Assembly (NCBI RefSeq): GCF_004349065.1
Contig: NZ_SMKZ01000009.1
Span: forward strand, 62,001-126,000
DNA: 64,000 bases
Direction: 5' to 3'
DNA from: Jiangella asiatica
GTDB taxonomy: Bacteria; Actinomycetota; Actinomycetes; Jiangellales; Jiangellaceae
Part shown: piece after piece, positions 44,976 to 54,579 of the stretch
Numbering within the stretch: the stretch's first letter is position 1
Layout of the letters: every line of letters starts with the position of its first letter
The notes under the pieces: generated by a model
What the model was told of the DNA's origin: nothing
Seen by the model: the letters and a program-made list of their open reading frames with translations, nothing else
Database searches by the model: none
Program-made: the position numbers and the translations under genes

Positions 44976-45802
44976 GCATGCGGGTGGAGACGTCGCCGTC
45001 CACGCGGGGGTCGGCGCGGCCGAAGGTAGTGGCGACCGACCTCGACGGCACCCTGCTGCGCAGCGACGGCACCGTGTCCGACCGCACCCGCGCGGCCCTG
45101 GCCCGGGCCGAGGACGCCGGTGCCACCGTGGTGTTCGTGTCCGGGCGGCCGCCGCGGTGGATCGACGAGCTGTCCGACGCCGTCGGCGCGCACGGCCTGG
45201 CCATCTGCGCGAACGGCGCCCTGGTCTACGACGTGCGCCGGCGCGAGGTGGTCGAGGAGCACGGTCTGCCCGGCGACATCGCGCTGCAGGTGGCGCAGGC
45301 CATCCGCGAGAGCGTCCCGGGCTCGACGTTCGCCATCGAGCGGCGGATGCGCTTCGGCCACGAGCCCACCTTCCGCGGCCGCTGGCCCGCGCCGCACGAC
45401 ACGCTGGTGGCCGATCTGGACGAGCTGCTCGCCGAGCCGGTGTCGAAGCTGCTGGTGAGGCACCCGGAGCTAGACGCGCGCGAGTTCGTGTCCCGGGCCG
45501 CCGCGGTGGTCGGCTCGCTGGCGACGTCCACGTACTCCGGCACCGACGCCGTGCTGGAGATCAGCGCGTCCGGCGTCTCGAAGGCGTCCACGCTGGCGAC
45601 GCTCTGCGCCGAGCTGGGCGCGGACGCCCACGACGTCGTGGCCTTCGGCGACATGCCCAACGACGTGCCGATGCTCACGTGGGCCGGCACGTCCTACGCC
45701 GTCGCCGACGCGCACCCCGACGCCGTCGCGGCGGCCACCCACCGATGCGGGAGCAACGACGCCGACGGCGTCGCCGAGGTTTTGGAGCGCCTGTTCTCCT
45801 GA
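44972..45802 (+). CDS. HAD-superfamily (Cof-type) hydrolase
   Basis: A 276-residue phosphatase of the Cof/YbiV class. Motif I VVATDLDGTLLRSDG, motif II VVFVSGRP, motif III Lys in GVSKASTL and motif IV VVAFGDMPNDVPML are intact; the large C2-type cap lies between motifs II and III. It removes phosphate from a sugar phosphate or nucleotide-like compound. Start overlaps the regulator stop by 4 bases. Confidence 0.92.
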   Translation: MSMRVETSPSTRGSARPKVVATDLDGTLLRSDGTVSDRTRAALARAEDAGATVVFVSGRPPRWIDELSDAVGAHGLAICANGALVYDVRRREVVEEHGLPGDIALQVAQAIRESVPGSTFAIERRMRFGHEPTFRGRWPAPHDTLVADLDELLAEPVSKLLVRHPELDAREFVSRAAAVVGSLATSTYSGTDAVLEISASGVSKASTLATLCAELGADAHDVVAFGDMPNDVPMLTWAGTSYAVADAHPDAVAAATHRCGSNDADGVAEVLERLFS

Positions 45803-45810
45803 CGTAAACC

Positions 45811-45917
45811 GGAAATGATCACGTTCAGCACGAAATCTCGTGTCGCACCATGCAGGTGATCCTGGTGACGCACGGGTGATCCTGGTGACGCACGGGTGAA
45901 CGTGATCATCATTTCCG
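45811..45917. repeat. imperfect inverted repeat enclosing a 20-bp tandem duplication
   Basis: The outer arms, GGAAATGATCACGTTCA and its complement with an extra 3 bases (TGATCATCATTTCC), face each other at both ends. Inside are two exact tandem copies of GGTGATCCTGGTGACGCACG (45855-45874 and 45875-45894). It fills the gap between the HAD gene and the convergent ATP-binding gene and probably folds into a hairpin that ends both transcripts. Confidence 0.7.
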
Positions 45918-45923
45918 GCGACG

Positions 45924-46484
45924 TCAGCGGAGGACGGCGTCGAGCTGGCCGGCCAGCGGGAGCGCGTCGCGCCGGTTGTCGATCTCGTGGTGCGGCACCG
46001 GCGGCGGCACGCCGGGTTGCGTCGCGGCGACGAACTCGTCGAAGTTGGCCAGCTTCTGCCCGTCCCGGTCGTGCCCGCGGCCGAGAATGCGTTCGCGCAG
46101 CGTGTCGCCGTTCGACCGGACCCAGAGCAGGTGAACGGGGTCGCCGCCGAGCCGCTTGACGTAGGCCGCCCAGGCGTCCGGGTCGCGGATCTGGCCGGTG
46201 AACGGCGCGACCAGGACCACGGGGCAGCCGGCCGAACGGATCTCGGCCGCGGTGTCGGCCAGGCCGGCGTACTCGTGCACCTTGATGTGCTGGTCGTACC
46301 AGGGGCCCTCGCGCTCGCCGAAGGGCCGGCCGTGCGCCTCGAGCGTCGCCACCACGAAGTGCGCGTAGACGGTGTCCTTGTCCAGCAGCGCCGGCACCGG
46401 GTCGAGCCGGGCGGCGAGCTCGCGCGCGACCGTGGTCTTCCCGGCGCCGGGCGCTCCGGCGATCATCCAAACGGCGGCTCTCAC
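45924..46484 (-). CDS. P-loop ATP-binding protein (kinase-like)
   Basis: A 186-residue P-loop protein, start GTG at 46484 ([24 protein letters not shown]), with TAGGGT 8 bases upstream as a leaderless promoter. Walker A is GAPGAGKTT; a segment LLDKDTVY follows, then [14 protein letters not shown] and [23 protein letters not shown], with Arg-rich lid. This matches the gluconate kinase/AAA_33 type of small-molecule kinases. Substrate unknown. Confidence 0.82.
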   Translation of the reverse strand: MRAAVWMIAGAPGAGKTTVARELAARLDPVPALLDKDTVYAHFVVATLEAHGRPFGEREGPWYDQHIKVHEYAGLADTAAEIRSAGCPVVLVAPFTGQIRDPDAWAAYVKRLGGDPVHLLWVRSNGDTLRERILGRGHDRDGQKLANFDEFVAATQPGVPPPVPHHEIDNRRDALPLAGQLDAVLR

Positions 46485-46590
46485 GACGCCCGACCCTACC
46501 GGCCGGGCGGCCTCACACCCGCTCCAGGACCAGGTGAAGCCGGTGGTGACGGGGTTGCTCGATCTCGTCCAGCTGCCGGGGCCGCACCGG

Positions 46591-46716
46591 CATGTCGAGT
46601 ACACTCTGACGCCGCTCGGGCTCAGCATGATCGGCGTGCTCGATGCGCTGTGCGCCTGGGGCGAGGAGCACTGGGACGACCTGCTCGAAGCCCGCGATCC
46701 CTCGGCCGCCCCCTAA
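46591..46716 (+). pseudogene. C-terminal fragment of an HxlR-type regulator
   Basis: The 41 codons here read [26 protein letters not shown] and a short acidic tail, the standard C-terminus of HxlR-family winged-helix regulators (VEYSLTPLG...). The N-terminal DNA-binding half is missing: the upstream DNA belongs to the ATP-binding gene on the other strand. It overlaps the nicotinamidase end by 4 bases. A decayed gene. Confidence 0.65.
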
Positions 46717-47309
46717 GCCCGCACCACCGGCTGGCCCTCGAGCTGGACGCCGGCCGCGCGCAGCTCGTCCAACGCCCGGGCGGTGCTGTCGGCGGCGACC
46801 CCGGCAGTCATGTCCAGCAGCACCGTCGTCTCCAGGCCGGTGCGGGCCGCGTCGAGCGCCGTCGCGCGCACGCAGTGGTCGGTGGCGATGCCGACGACGT
46901 CGACGGCGTTCACCTCGTGGGTGCGAAGCCAGTCCGCGAGCGGGACGTCGTCGTGGGAGCGGCCCTCGAAGCCGGAGTAGGCCGCGGTGTACTCGCCCTT
47001 GTCGAAGACCGCGTCGAACGGCTGCGGGTCGAGGTTGGGGTGGAAGGCGACGCCGTCGGTGCCGGCGACGCAGTGCCGCGGCCAGCTGGTGACGTAGTCG
47101 GGGGAGTCGGAGAAGTGGTCGCCGGGGTCGATGTGGTGGTCGCGGGTGGCGACGACGTAGTCGTAGCGGCGTTCCCAGGGGTCGCTGTCGGTCCAGCGTT
47201 TGAGCACCTCGGAGATGGCGAAGGCGACGTCGGCGCCCCCGCCGACCGCGAGGCTGCCGCCCTCGCAGAAGTCGTTCTGCACGTCGACGACGATCAGTGC
47301 ACGCTTCAT
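46713..47309 (-). CDS. pncA: nicotinamidase (isochorismatase-like)
   Basis: A 198-residue hydrolase. Catalytic triad: Asp9 (VVDVQNDFC), Lys in DKGEYTAAYSGF, and the nucleophile Cys in GIATDHCVRATAL. Metal-binding ATRDHHIDPGDHFS. It converts nicotinamide to nicotinate, the substrate of the gene upstream. Start overlaps the phosphoribosyltransferase stop by 4 bases, so salvage enzymes are coupled. Confidence 0.95.
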   Translation of the reverse strand: MKRALIVVDVQNDFCEGGSLAVGGGADVAFAISEVLKRWTDSDPWERRYDYVVATRDHHIDPGDHFSDSPDYVTSWPRHCVAGTDGVAFHPNLDPQPFDAVFDKGEYTAAYSGFEGRSHDDVPLADWLRTHEVNAVDVVGIATDHCVRATALDAARTGLETTVLLDMTAGVAADSTARALDELRAAGVQLEGQPVVRA

Positions 47310-48613
47310 GTCCGCTCCTCCCAGCGGGTGGGGATGGCTGGCTCACCGCGAGAGAGCTGCAGCGCGGTGGGTGGAAGCTCTTCGCGGGCGCGGCGATGCC
47401 GGTCGCGGGCGGCCGACAGGGGCTCACGGCCGACGACCTCGCCGTCGCGGATCAGCGGCATGAGCAGCGGGCGGTCGGTGGCGCCGCGGCTGTCGTCGGC
47501 GGGAGCGTGTTCGACGCCGATGACCTCGGCCTCCGCGACACCCCGGGCACCGAGCCGGCGCAGCGCGTACTTGCGGCCGCCGTGGCTGACCTTGCCGGCG
47601 CTCCTCTTCTCGACCGCGACCAGGTCGCCGTCGTCGTCCTCGCGGGCGACCAGCTTGTAGACCAGGCCCGCGGTGGGCGTGCCCGCGCCGGTGACCAATG
47701 CCGTCCCCACGCCGTAGGCGTCGACGGGGGCGGCGGCCAGCGCGGCGATGGCGTGTTCGTCGAGGTCGCTGGTGACGACGATGCGCGTCTCGGTCGCGCC
47801 GAGGTCGTCCAGCTGCCGGCGTACCTCACCGGCCAGCGAGAGCAGGTCGCCGGAGTCGAGCCGGACCGCGCCCAGCGATGTCCCGGCGATCTCGACGCCC
47901 AGCCGGACCGCCTCGGCGACGTCGTAGGTGTCGACCAGCAGTGTGGTGCCCTTGCCGAGGGAGTCGACCTGCGCGGTGAACGCGTCGCGCTCGCTGTCGT
48001 GCAGCAGCGTGAACGAGTGGGCGCTGGTGCCGCGGGTGGGCACGCCGTGGGTGCGGCCGGCCTCCAGGTTGCTGGTGGAGGCGAAGCCGGCGATGTAGGC
48101 GGCGCGCGCCGCGGCGACGGCGGCCCACTCGTGCGCGCGCCGCGACCCCATCTCGATGCAGGGCCGCTGTCCGGCCGCCGTCGTCATCCGGGACGCGGCC
48201 GTGGCCACCGCGGAGTCGTAGTTCAGCACCGACAGCGCCAGCGTCTCGAGCAGGACCGCCTCGGCGAAGCTGGACTCGACCACGAGCAGTGGTGAGTTGG
48301 GGAAGTAAGCCTCGCCCTCGCCATACCCCCACACGTCGCCGCTGAAGCGGTAGCCGGCCAGCCAGTCCAGGGTGCGCCCGTCGACGACGCAGGTGCGCTC
48401 CAGGTAGGCGAGGGCGTCGTCGTCGAACCGGAACGCCTCGATGGCCTCCAGCAGCCGGCCCGTGCCGCCGACCACGCCGTAGCGCCGGCCGCCGGGCAAA
48501 CGACGCCCGAACACCTCGAAGACCGAGCGTCGCCCCGCGGTGCCCCTGGCCAGTGCGGCCTGGAGCATCGTCAGCTCGTAATGGTCGGTGAGCAGGGCTG
48601 TCGTAGCCGACAC
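47306..48613 (-). CDS. pncB: nicotinate phosphoribosyltransferase
   Basis: A 435-residue enzyme making nicotinate mononucleotide from nicotinate and PRPP. GTG start (VSATTALLTDHYELTML) with TACTCT 7 bases upstream, a leaderless arrangement; upstream frame is not conserved-looking. Signature parts: TDHYELTMLQAALARG, EMGSRRAHEWAAV, TSNLEAGRTHGVPTRGTSAHSF in consecutive stretches and VRLDSGDLLSLA. First gene of the NAD-salvage operon with nicotinamidase. Confidence 0.95.
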   Translation of the reverse strand: MSATTALLTDHYELTMLQAALARGTAGRRSVFEVFGRRLPGGRRYGVVGGTGRLLEAIEAFRFDDDALAYLERTCVVDGRTLDWLAGYRFSGDVWGYGEGEAYFPNSPLLVVESSFAEAVLLETLALSVLNYDSAVATAASRMTTAAGQRPCIEMGSRRAHEWAAVAAARAAYIAGFASTSNLEAGRTHGVPTRGTSAHSFTLLHDSERDAFTAQVDSLGKGTTLLVDTYDVAEAVRLGVEIAGTSLGAVRLDSGDLLSLAGEVRRQLDDLGATETRIVVTSDLDEHAIAALAAAPVDAYGVGTALVTGAGTPTAGLVYKLVAREDDDGDLVAVEKRSAGKVSHGGRKYALRRLGARGVAEAEVIGVEHAPADDSRGATDRPLLMPLIRDGEVVGREPLSAARDRHRRAREELPPTALQLSRGEPAIPTRWEERT

Positions 48614-48840
48614 AAGCTCCAGAGTATGCGGCGGTACCGCGAATGGCCCGGGTTTCCGGGCGTTGTCGGCGTGGTCATGGCCGGAATCGCCTAGATAAGG
48701 GCCAGACTGGCGAAGCCGTAGTGTGAGGTGGATGATGAGATGTCGGAGCCGGGGGGAATGACCCGGGTCCGGCGCTGTGTTGCGCTTGTCAGCCAGTGGC
48801 GCGGGGTGATGGCCGGAAGATGACACCATTGGGGGCCATG

Positions 48841-49137
48841 ATGACCGCACCAGTAGAGATCGAGCGTCCGGAGGCTGCGGAGGTACCGCAGGCCGACGTG
48901 CCCTGGGTCACGGTGGTGTGGAACGATCCGGTGAACCTGATGTCGTACGTCACGTACGTCTTTCAGACATACTTCGCCTATCCGAAGGTCAAGGCCGAGA
49001 AGCTCATGCTCGACGTCCACGAGAAGGGCAAAGCCATCGTGTCCTCGGGCACGCGCGAGGAGATGGAGCGGGACGTGGAGGCCATGCATTCGTATGGTCT
49101 GTGGGCCACGCTGCAGAAGGCGGGGGACCGAGTCTGA
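48841..49137 (+). CDS. clpS: ATP-dependent Clp protease adaptor ClpS
   Basis: A 98-residue adaptor. Core [22 protein letters not shown], then [19 protein letters not shown] and [20 protein letters not shown], carrying the N-degron pocket (Asn-Asp, Met, His). It delivers N-end-rule substrates to ClpC-ClpP. Two ATGs in a row; the second (48841) is 5 bases after GGGGG. The 227 bases upstream hold no gene. Confidence 0.95.
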   Translation: MTAPVEIERPEAAEVPQADVPWVTVVWNDPVNLMSYVTYVFQTYFAYPKVKAEKLMLDVHEKGKAIVSSGTREEMERDVEAMHSYGLWATLQKAGDRV

Positions 49138-49736
49138 GCACCGCTTTCCGTCGAGCTCGCGGAGGCGTCGTCGCCGCGTCGTTCCACGTCGTCGAGGTCG
49201 AGCTGCTGCGCTCCCTGGTCGGGCAGCTGCTCGAGTTGGTGCGCGACGAGCGCGCCGACACCAAAGCCGGCGACGTGTGGGCGGCTGAGCTGGGGCTGGG
49301 CGACGACGCGCAGTCGCGGCCCACCGACCCGGTGCTGCTGCGGCTGTTCCCCGACGCGTATCGCGAGGACGACGAGGCAGCGTCGGATTTCCGCCGGTTC
49401 ACCGAGCGCGGGCTGCGCGACCGCAAGGCCGCCTCCGCCGCCACCGTGCTGGCGTCGCTGGCCACCGCCGACGGCGCCGCGGCGTCGGCCCGCTCGGCGA
49501 AGTCGCGCGAGAAGTTGCGCATCGAGCTCGACACCGACCAGGCAGAGGCGTGGCTGCGCACCCTCACCGACCTCCGGCTGGCACTTGGCACCCGCCTCGG
49601 CGTGGCGGAGGACGACGAGGACGACTGGCTGGCCCTGGACGAGAACGACCCCCGCCGGCACGTGCACGACGTCTACGACTGGCTCGGCTGGGTCCAGGAG
49701 ACCCTGGTCCGCACCCTCTCCGCCGCCATGGAGTAG
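49134..49736 (+). CDS. DUF2017 family protein
   Basis: A 200-residue protein found next to ClpS throughout actinobacteria; function unknown. Sequence: [21 protein letters not shown] at the N-terminus, [19 protein letters not shown], then a helical C-terminus with [15 protein letters not shown] and [13 protein letters not shown]. No ATG, GTG or TTG lies near the conserved start. CTG at 49134, overlapping the clpS stop (CTGA) and preceded by a GGGGGA site, is the best candidate. GTG at 49101 is the alternative. Confidence 0.85.
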   Translation: MSTAFRRARGGVVAASFHVVEVELLRSLVGQLLELVRDERADTKAGDVWAAELGLGDDAQSRPTDPVLLRLFPDAYREDDEAASDFRRFTERGLRDRKAASAATVLASLATADGAAASARSAKSREKLRIELDTDQAEAWLRTLTDLRLALGTRLGVAEDDEDDWLALDENDPRRHVHDVYDWLGWVQETLVRTLSAAME

Positions 49737-49777
49737 GTCCTCGCCGACGCGGGCTGAGCGTGGGCATCTCGCGGCGG

Positions 49778-50431
49778 TCAGGCCTCGCCACGCAGTGCCG
49801 TGGCCAGCCGCTCGGCGGCCTCCACGATGTGCCGGCGGGTGAGCGCCGTCGCCCGCTCCACGTCCCGCGCGGTGACGGCGTCGACGATCGCCACGTGCTC
49901 GGAGTGTGCCAGCTGCCGGTAGCCGCCGACCCGATGGATGGTCTGGTACCGGAACGTCCGGTGCATCAGCGACACCGTCATCTCCAGCAGCCGGGGCAGC
50001 CCGCACGGCTCGATCACGGCGGTGTGTAGCCGGACGTTCAGGCGGGGGAACTCGGCCTCCTCGTCGGCGATCTCCATCTCGGTCAGGATCTCGCGCATCG
50101 CGGCGACCGACCGCTCGTCGTGGCGTGGGATGGCCGCCTCGATGGCGGCGGTCTCCAGCGCGGCGCGGATCACCGCCGTCTCGACGACCTCCGCGGGTGA
50201 CAGCACGGGCACGACGGGTCCGGCGTGCGGCCGGTTCTCCAGCCAGCCCTCGCCGAGCAGCCGGGTGACCGCCTCGCGTACCGGGACCTTGCTGATGCCG
50301 AGATCGGCAGCGACCTGGTCGAGGACCAGGCGCTCGCCGGGTGCCGGCTGTCCGGCGAGGATGCGTTCGCGAAGGTGCTCGTAGACCAGCTCGGTCTTCG
50401 TGCGGTAGGGCAGCTGGTGGCTCGGTGCCAT
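49778..50431 (-). CDS. GntR-family (FCD) regulator
   Basis: A 217-residue regulator. N-terminal winged helix LVLDQVAADLGISKVPVREAVTRLLGEGWL, then an all-helical FCD domain with metal-type residues (RAALETAAIEAAIPRHDE, RLHTAVIEPCGL, HRFRYQ-like FRYQTIHRVG, HVAIVDAVTARD). It is divergent from the aminotransferase-like gene and the antiporter and likely controls them. TATCGGATCTGATCGA repeats in the 109-base gap could be its site. Confidence 0.92.
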   Translation of the reverse strand: MAPSHQLPYRTKTELVYEHLRERILAGQPAPGERLVLDQVAADLGISKVPVREAVTRLLGEGWLENRPHAGPVVPVLSPAEVVETAVIRAALETAAIEAAIPRHDERSVAAMREILTEMEIADEEAEFPRLNVRLHTAVIEPCGLPRLLEMTVSLMHRTFRYQTIHRVGGYRQLAHSEHVAIVDAVTARDVERATALTRRHIVEAAERLATALRGEA

Positions 50432-50461
50432 TGCCGCATCCTTTCATGCCCGCCCGAACAT

Positions 50462-50535
50462 CGTCGATCAGATCCGATCCTCTTGACTGACCGTCGATGG
50501 CAGGACAAGATATCGGATCTGATCGACGATGAGGA
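50462..50535. promoter_or_regulatory. GntR operator candidate (repeated GATCAGATC)
   Basis: The gap between the GntR gene and the aminotransferase-like gene holds TCGTCGATCAGATCCGATCC (50462-50481) and GGATCTGATCGACGA (50516-50530). They are inverted copies of TCGTCGATCAGATC, about 35 bases apart. Such paired inverted sites are typical for looping or dimer-of-dimer binding by GntR repressors. Confidence 0.55.
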
Positions 50536-50540
50536 GAAGC

Positions 50541-51419
50541 ATGGGTCAGCCGCTGATGGTGTATGTCGACGGGTCGATCGTCCCGGCCGAGTCCGCGTCC
50601 GTGTCGGTGTTCGACGCCGGGTTCCAGTCCGGGGACGCCGTCTGGGAGGGGTTGCGGGTCTACGACGGCACCGTGCTCCGGCTCGCCGACCACCTGGACC
50701 GGCTGGAGCATTCGGCGCGTGCGCTGCGCATCGCGCTGCCCGGGACCCGCGCGCAGATCGCCGCCGCCGTCGCCGCGACGCTCGAGGCCAACGGCTTCCG
50801 CCACGACGTCCACGTGCGGCTCATGGTGACCCGCGGCACCCGCTCGACCTCCGGGATGGACCCGCGCAACGCACCGCCGCGCGGCACGCTCGTGGTCGTC
50901 GCCGAACACAAGCCCGTGCCCGAGGTTCCCACGCCGCAGCGGCTGCGCACCGCGAGCATCCGCCGCCCGAGCCCCCAGGTGCTCGACCCCGGCATCCACC
51001 ACGCCAACCAGCTCAACTCCATCGTCGCCCGGCTGGAGGTCTGGGACGACGGTGTCGACGCCGCCCTCATGCTGGACACCGACGGCTTCGTCGCCGAGGT
51101 TGACACCGCCAACATCTTCTGCGTGGCCGACGGCGTCGTGCGCACGCCGTTCGCGACCGCCTGCCTGCACGGCATCACCCGGGCCACCGTCATGGAGCAG
51201 GCGCGCGGTGCCGGGCTCGCGGTCCGGGAGGCACGGCTGTCGTTGTTCGACTTCTACGCCGCCGACGAGGTCTTCGTCACCGGGACCGTGTGCGAGCTCG
51301 TCCCGGTGGTCGAGATCGACGGACGGCGCATCGGCACCGGAGAGCCCGGTCCGATCTGGCGCCAGCTGCTCGACGCCTACCGTGCCCGGGTCTCGCAGGA
51401 GACCGCGGGCCCCCTCTGA
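50541..51419 (+). CDS. class IV aminotransferase-like protein lacking the PLP lysine
   Basis: A 292-residue protein of the branched-chain/D-amino-acid aminotransferase fold. GAGGAG precedes the ATG. The phosphate-binding HGITRATV (210-217), acid Glu186 (FVAEVDTANIF) and GTVCELVPV are present. The segment aligned with the lysine region (xKSLNYLN in homologues) reads IHHANQLN, with His153 at the lysine position; the only Lys in the whole protein is Lys124. Either the chemistry differs or PLP is not bound as Schiff base. First gene of an operon with NhaC. Confidence 0.82.
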   Translation: MGQPLMVYVDGSIVPAESASVSVFDAGFQSGDAVWEGLRVYDGTVLRLADHLDRLEHSARALRIALPGTRAQIAAAVAATLEANGFRHDVHVRLMVTRGTRSTSGMDPRNAPPRGTLVVVAEHKPVPEVPTPQRLRTASIRRPSPQVLDPGIHHANQLNSIVARLEVWDDGVDAALMLDTDGFVAEVDTANIFCVADGVVRTPFATACLHGITRATVMEQARGAGLAVREARLSLFDFYAADEVFVTGTVCELVPVVEIDGRRIGTGEPGPIWRQLLDAYRARVSQETAGPL

Positions 51420-51443
51420 TCCGTACGTCCGAAGGAGTGCGGC

Positions 51444-52889
51444 ATGCAGCCGAACGAGACTGAACAGGAGCGGGTGGCCGGCCCGGCCGGGATCGGATAC
51501 GCGTTGCTCGCGCTGGCGACCGTGGTCGCCGTGCTCGTGCTGGGGCTGGTCGTCGCCGACGCGCCGCTGCCGTTGATGATGGCGGCAGGATTCCTGACGG
51601 CGATCCCGTTCGCCGTCGCCCGCGGCGTTGCCTACGACGAGGTCGAGCGGATCAGCCTCGACATGGTGCGCCGCGGGTTGCAGCCGGTACTGATCTTCGT
51701 CGCCGTGGGTGCGCTGATCTCGTCGTGGATCCTGTCCGGGACGGTTCCCACCATGATCGACCTCGGGCTGCGCATCATCACGCCCAGCCTGTTCCTGCCG
51801 ACGGCGATCATCCTGTGCACCCTGGCCTCTCTGGTCAACGGCACCAACTTCGGCACCGTCGCCACCGTGGGGCTGGCGCTCATGGGGGTGGCGAGCGCCC
51901 TCGACGTGCCGGCGGGGGTCGCCGCTGGCGCCATCATCTGCGGTGCGGTCTTCGGCGACAAGATGTCGCCGCTGTCGGACACGACGGTGATGGCACCGGC
52001 GCTGGCCGGCGCCGGGCTGATCCCGCATATCAGGCACATGATGTGGACCACGGTGCCAGCCATCCTGGTCACCACGGCGATCTTCACCGTGATGGGGCTG
52101 GGCTACGACGACGGGGACGGCGCCACGCAGCAGGTGGAGGAGGTCAGCGCCGCACTGGGTGAGGCCTTCTCGCTCGGCCTGATCCCGCTGCTGCCGCCGC
52201 TGCTGGTCGTGGCGCTGCTGGTCACCCGGCGCCCGGCGTTCCCGTCGATCGCGCTCGGCGCGGTGGCCGGCGCCGTCGTCGCCGTCCTCTATCAGGGGGC
52301 CGGGCTCACGCAGACGCTGGAGGCGATGTGGAACGGCTACACCCCGCCGGAGTCGATGGGCGAGATCGCCGGGCTGCTGTCCGGTGGCGAGACCGGCGGC
52401 GCGCTGAAGATGCTGGGGCTGGCCTCGATCGTGGTGTTCGCGCTGGGCATCGCCGGTGCGCTGCAGGCCGCCGGGGTCCTGCAGGCGTTGCTCGACGCGC
52501 TCACGCCGCGACTGGACACGCCGCGGCGGCTGGTGCCGGCGACGCTCGGAATCACCTTCGTGCTCAACCTGATCGGCGGGGCGGTCAACTTCGCCGTCGC
52601 CATGGGCACCACGCTGCTGCGCCCGATCTACGAGCGCGTCGGTGTGGAGGCGAAGAACCTCTCGCGGGCGACCGAGGACGCCGGCACCACGACCGGGCCG
52701 ATGATCCCGTGGAACGCGACGGCCGTGTTCAGCGCCGGTGCGCTCGGCGTCTCGGTGTCGACCTACCTGCCGTACCTGTACTTCTGCTTCCTGACGCCGC
52801 TGATCTCCCTGTTCTACGGCCTGACGGGGTTCACGATCACGCGCCGGCGGCACCCGTATCCTGAGAACCGTGCTGCGCATCCGTCGTGA
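51444..52889 (+). CDS. NhaC-family Na+/H+ antiporter-like transporter
   Basis: A 481-residue membrane protein with about 11 helices. Family segments: GALISSWILSGTVPTMIDLG, TLASLVNGTNFGTVATVGLAL, GAVFGDKMSPLSDTTVMAPA (conserved GDK.SPLSDTT) and TEDAGTTTGPMIPWNATAVF. NhaC homologues exchange Na+/H+ or amino-acid-like solutes such as malate or lactate. Transcribed with the aminotransferase-like gene and next to a GntR regulator, so it may carry the substrate of that protein. Confidence 0.88.
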   Translation: MQPNETEQERVAGPAGIGYALLALATVVAVLVLGLVVADAPLPLMMAAGFLTAIPFAVARGVAYDEVERISLDMVRRGLQPVLIFVAVGALISSWILSGTVPTMIDLGLRIITPSLFLPTAIILCTLASLVNGTNFGTVATVGLALMGVASALDVPAGVAAGAIICGAVFGDKMSPLSDTTVMAPALAGAGLIPHIRHMMWTTVPAILVTTAIFTVMGLGYDDGDGATQQVEEVSAALGEAFSLGLIPLLPPLLVVALLVTRRPAFPSIALGAVAGAVVAVLYQGAGLTQTLEAMWNGYTPPESMGEIAGLLSGGETGGALKMLGLASIVVFALGIAGALQAAGVLQALLDALTPRLDTPRRLVPATLGITFVLNLIGGAVNFAVAMGTTLLRPIYERVGVEAKNLSRATEDAGTTTGPMIPWNATAVFSAGALGVSVSTYLPYLYFCFLTPLISLFYGLTGFTITRRRHPYPENRAAHPS

Positions 52890-53283
52890 CCTCGTCGACG
52901 CCATCCTGGCCCACGCCCGCCGCGACCACCCCGACGAGGCCTGCGGCGTCATCGCCGGACCCGCCGGCAGCGACCGGCCGGAGCGGTTCATCGCCATGCT
53001 CAACGCGGCCCGGTCGCCCACGTTCTACGAGTTCGACTCCATGGACCTGCTGCGGCTGTACAAGGAGATGGACGCCAACGACGAGGAACCGGTCGTCATC
53101 TACCACTCCCACACCGCGACCGAGGCCTACCCGTCGCGCACCGACATCTCCTACGCGAACGAGCCCGGCGCGCACTACGTCCTCGTGTCCACCCGGGACG
53201 GAGCCGACGGCGAGTTCCGGTCGTTCCGCATCGTGGACGGCGAGGTGACCGAGGAGGAGGTCTCCGTCCTGGATGGGGAATGA
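52870..53283 (+). CDS. mec: Mec-type JAMM metalloprotease (CysO-cysteine hydrolase)
   Basis: A 137-residue JAMM protease. Catalytic residues: Glu23, His79 and His81 (YHSHT), Ser89 and Asp92 (PSRTD). GTG start 7 bases after TATCCT, so probably leaderless, overlapping the antiporter end by 20 bases. In mycobacteria Mec+ releases cysteine from the CysO-cysteine adduct made by CysM. Order mec-cysO-cysM is the same here. It may also trim the CysO tail. Confidence 0.93.
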   Translation: MLRIRRDLVDAILAHARRDHPDEACGVIAGPAGSDRPERFIAMLNAARSPTFYEFDSMDLLRLYKEMDANDEEPVVIYHSHTATEAYPSRTDISYANEPGAHYVLVSTRDGADGEFRSFRIVDGEVTEEEVSVLDGE

Positions 53284-53343
53284 TGGACCTGGTCGCCGTG
53301 GTTGCGGTGATGACCGTCCCTATTCACCTTCTGGAGAACGTCG

Positions 53344-54572
<1,229 letters not shown>

Positions 54573-54579
54573 GGGTGCG

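Noticed and set aside
45855-45894. Two 20-bp direct repeats as a possible CRISPR array
   Set aside because: The units are directly adjacent with no spacers, only two copies, and no cas genes in the window.
48614-48840. Possible tRNA or small RNA gene in the pncB-clpS gap
   Set aside because: No cloverleaf, anticodon arm or conserved T-loop could be found by eye; nothing else supports an RNA gene.
48978-53021. Minus-strand open frame of 1347 codons across ClpS, DUF2017, GntR, aminotransferase-like and NhaC genes
   Set aside because: It is a GC-driven mirror of real genes on the other strand; the residues are Arg/Gly/Ala/His-rich without recognisable domains and it crosses five well-supported genes.
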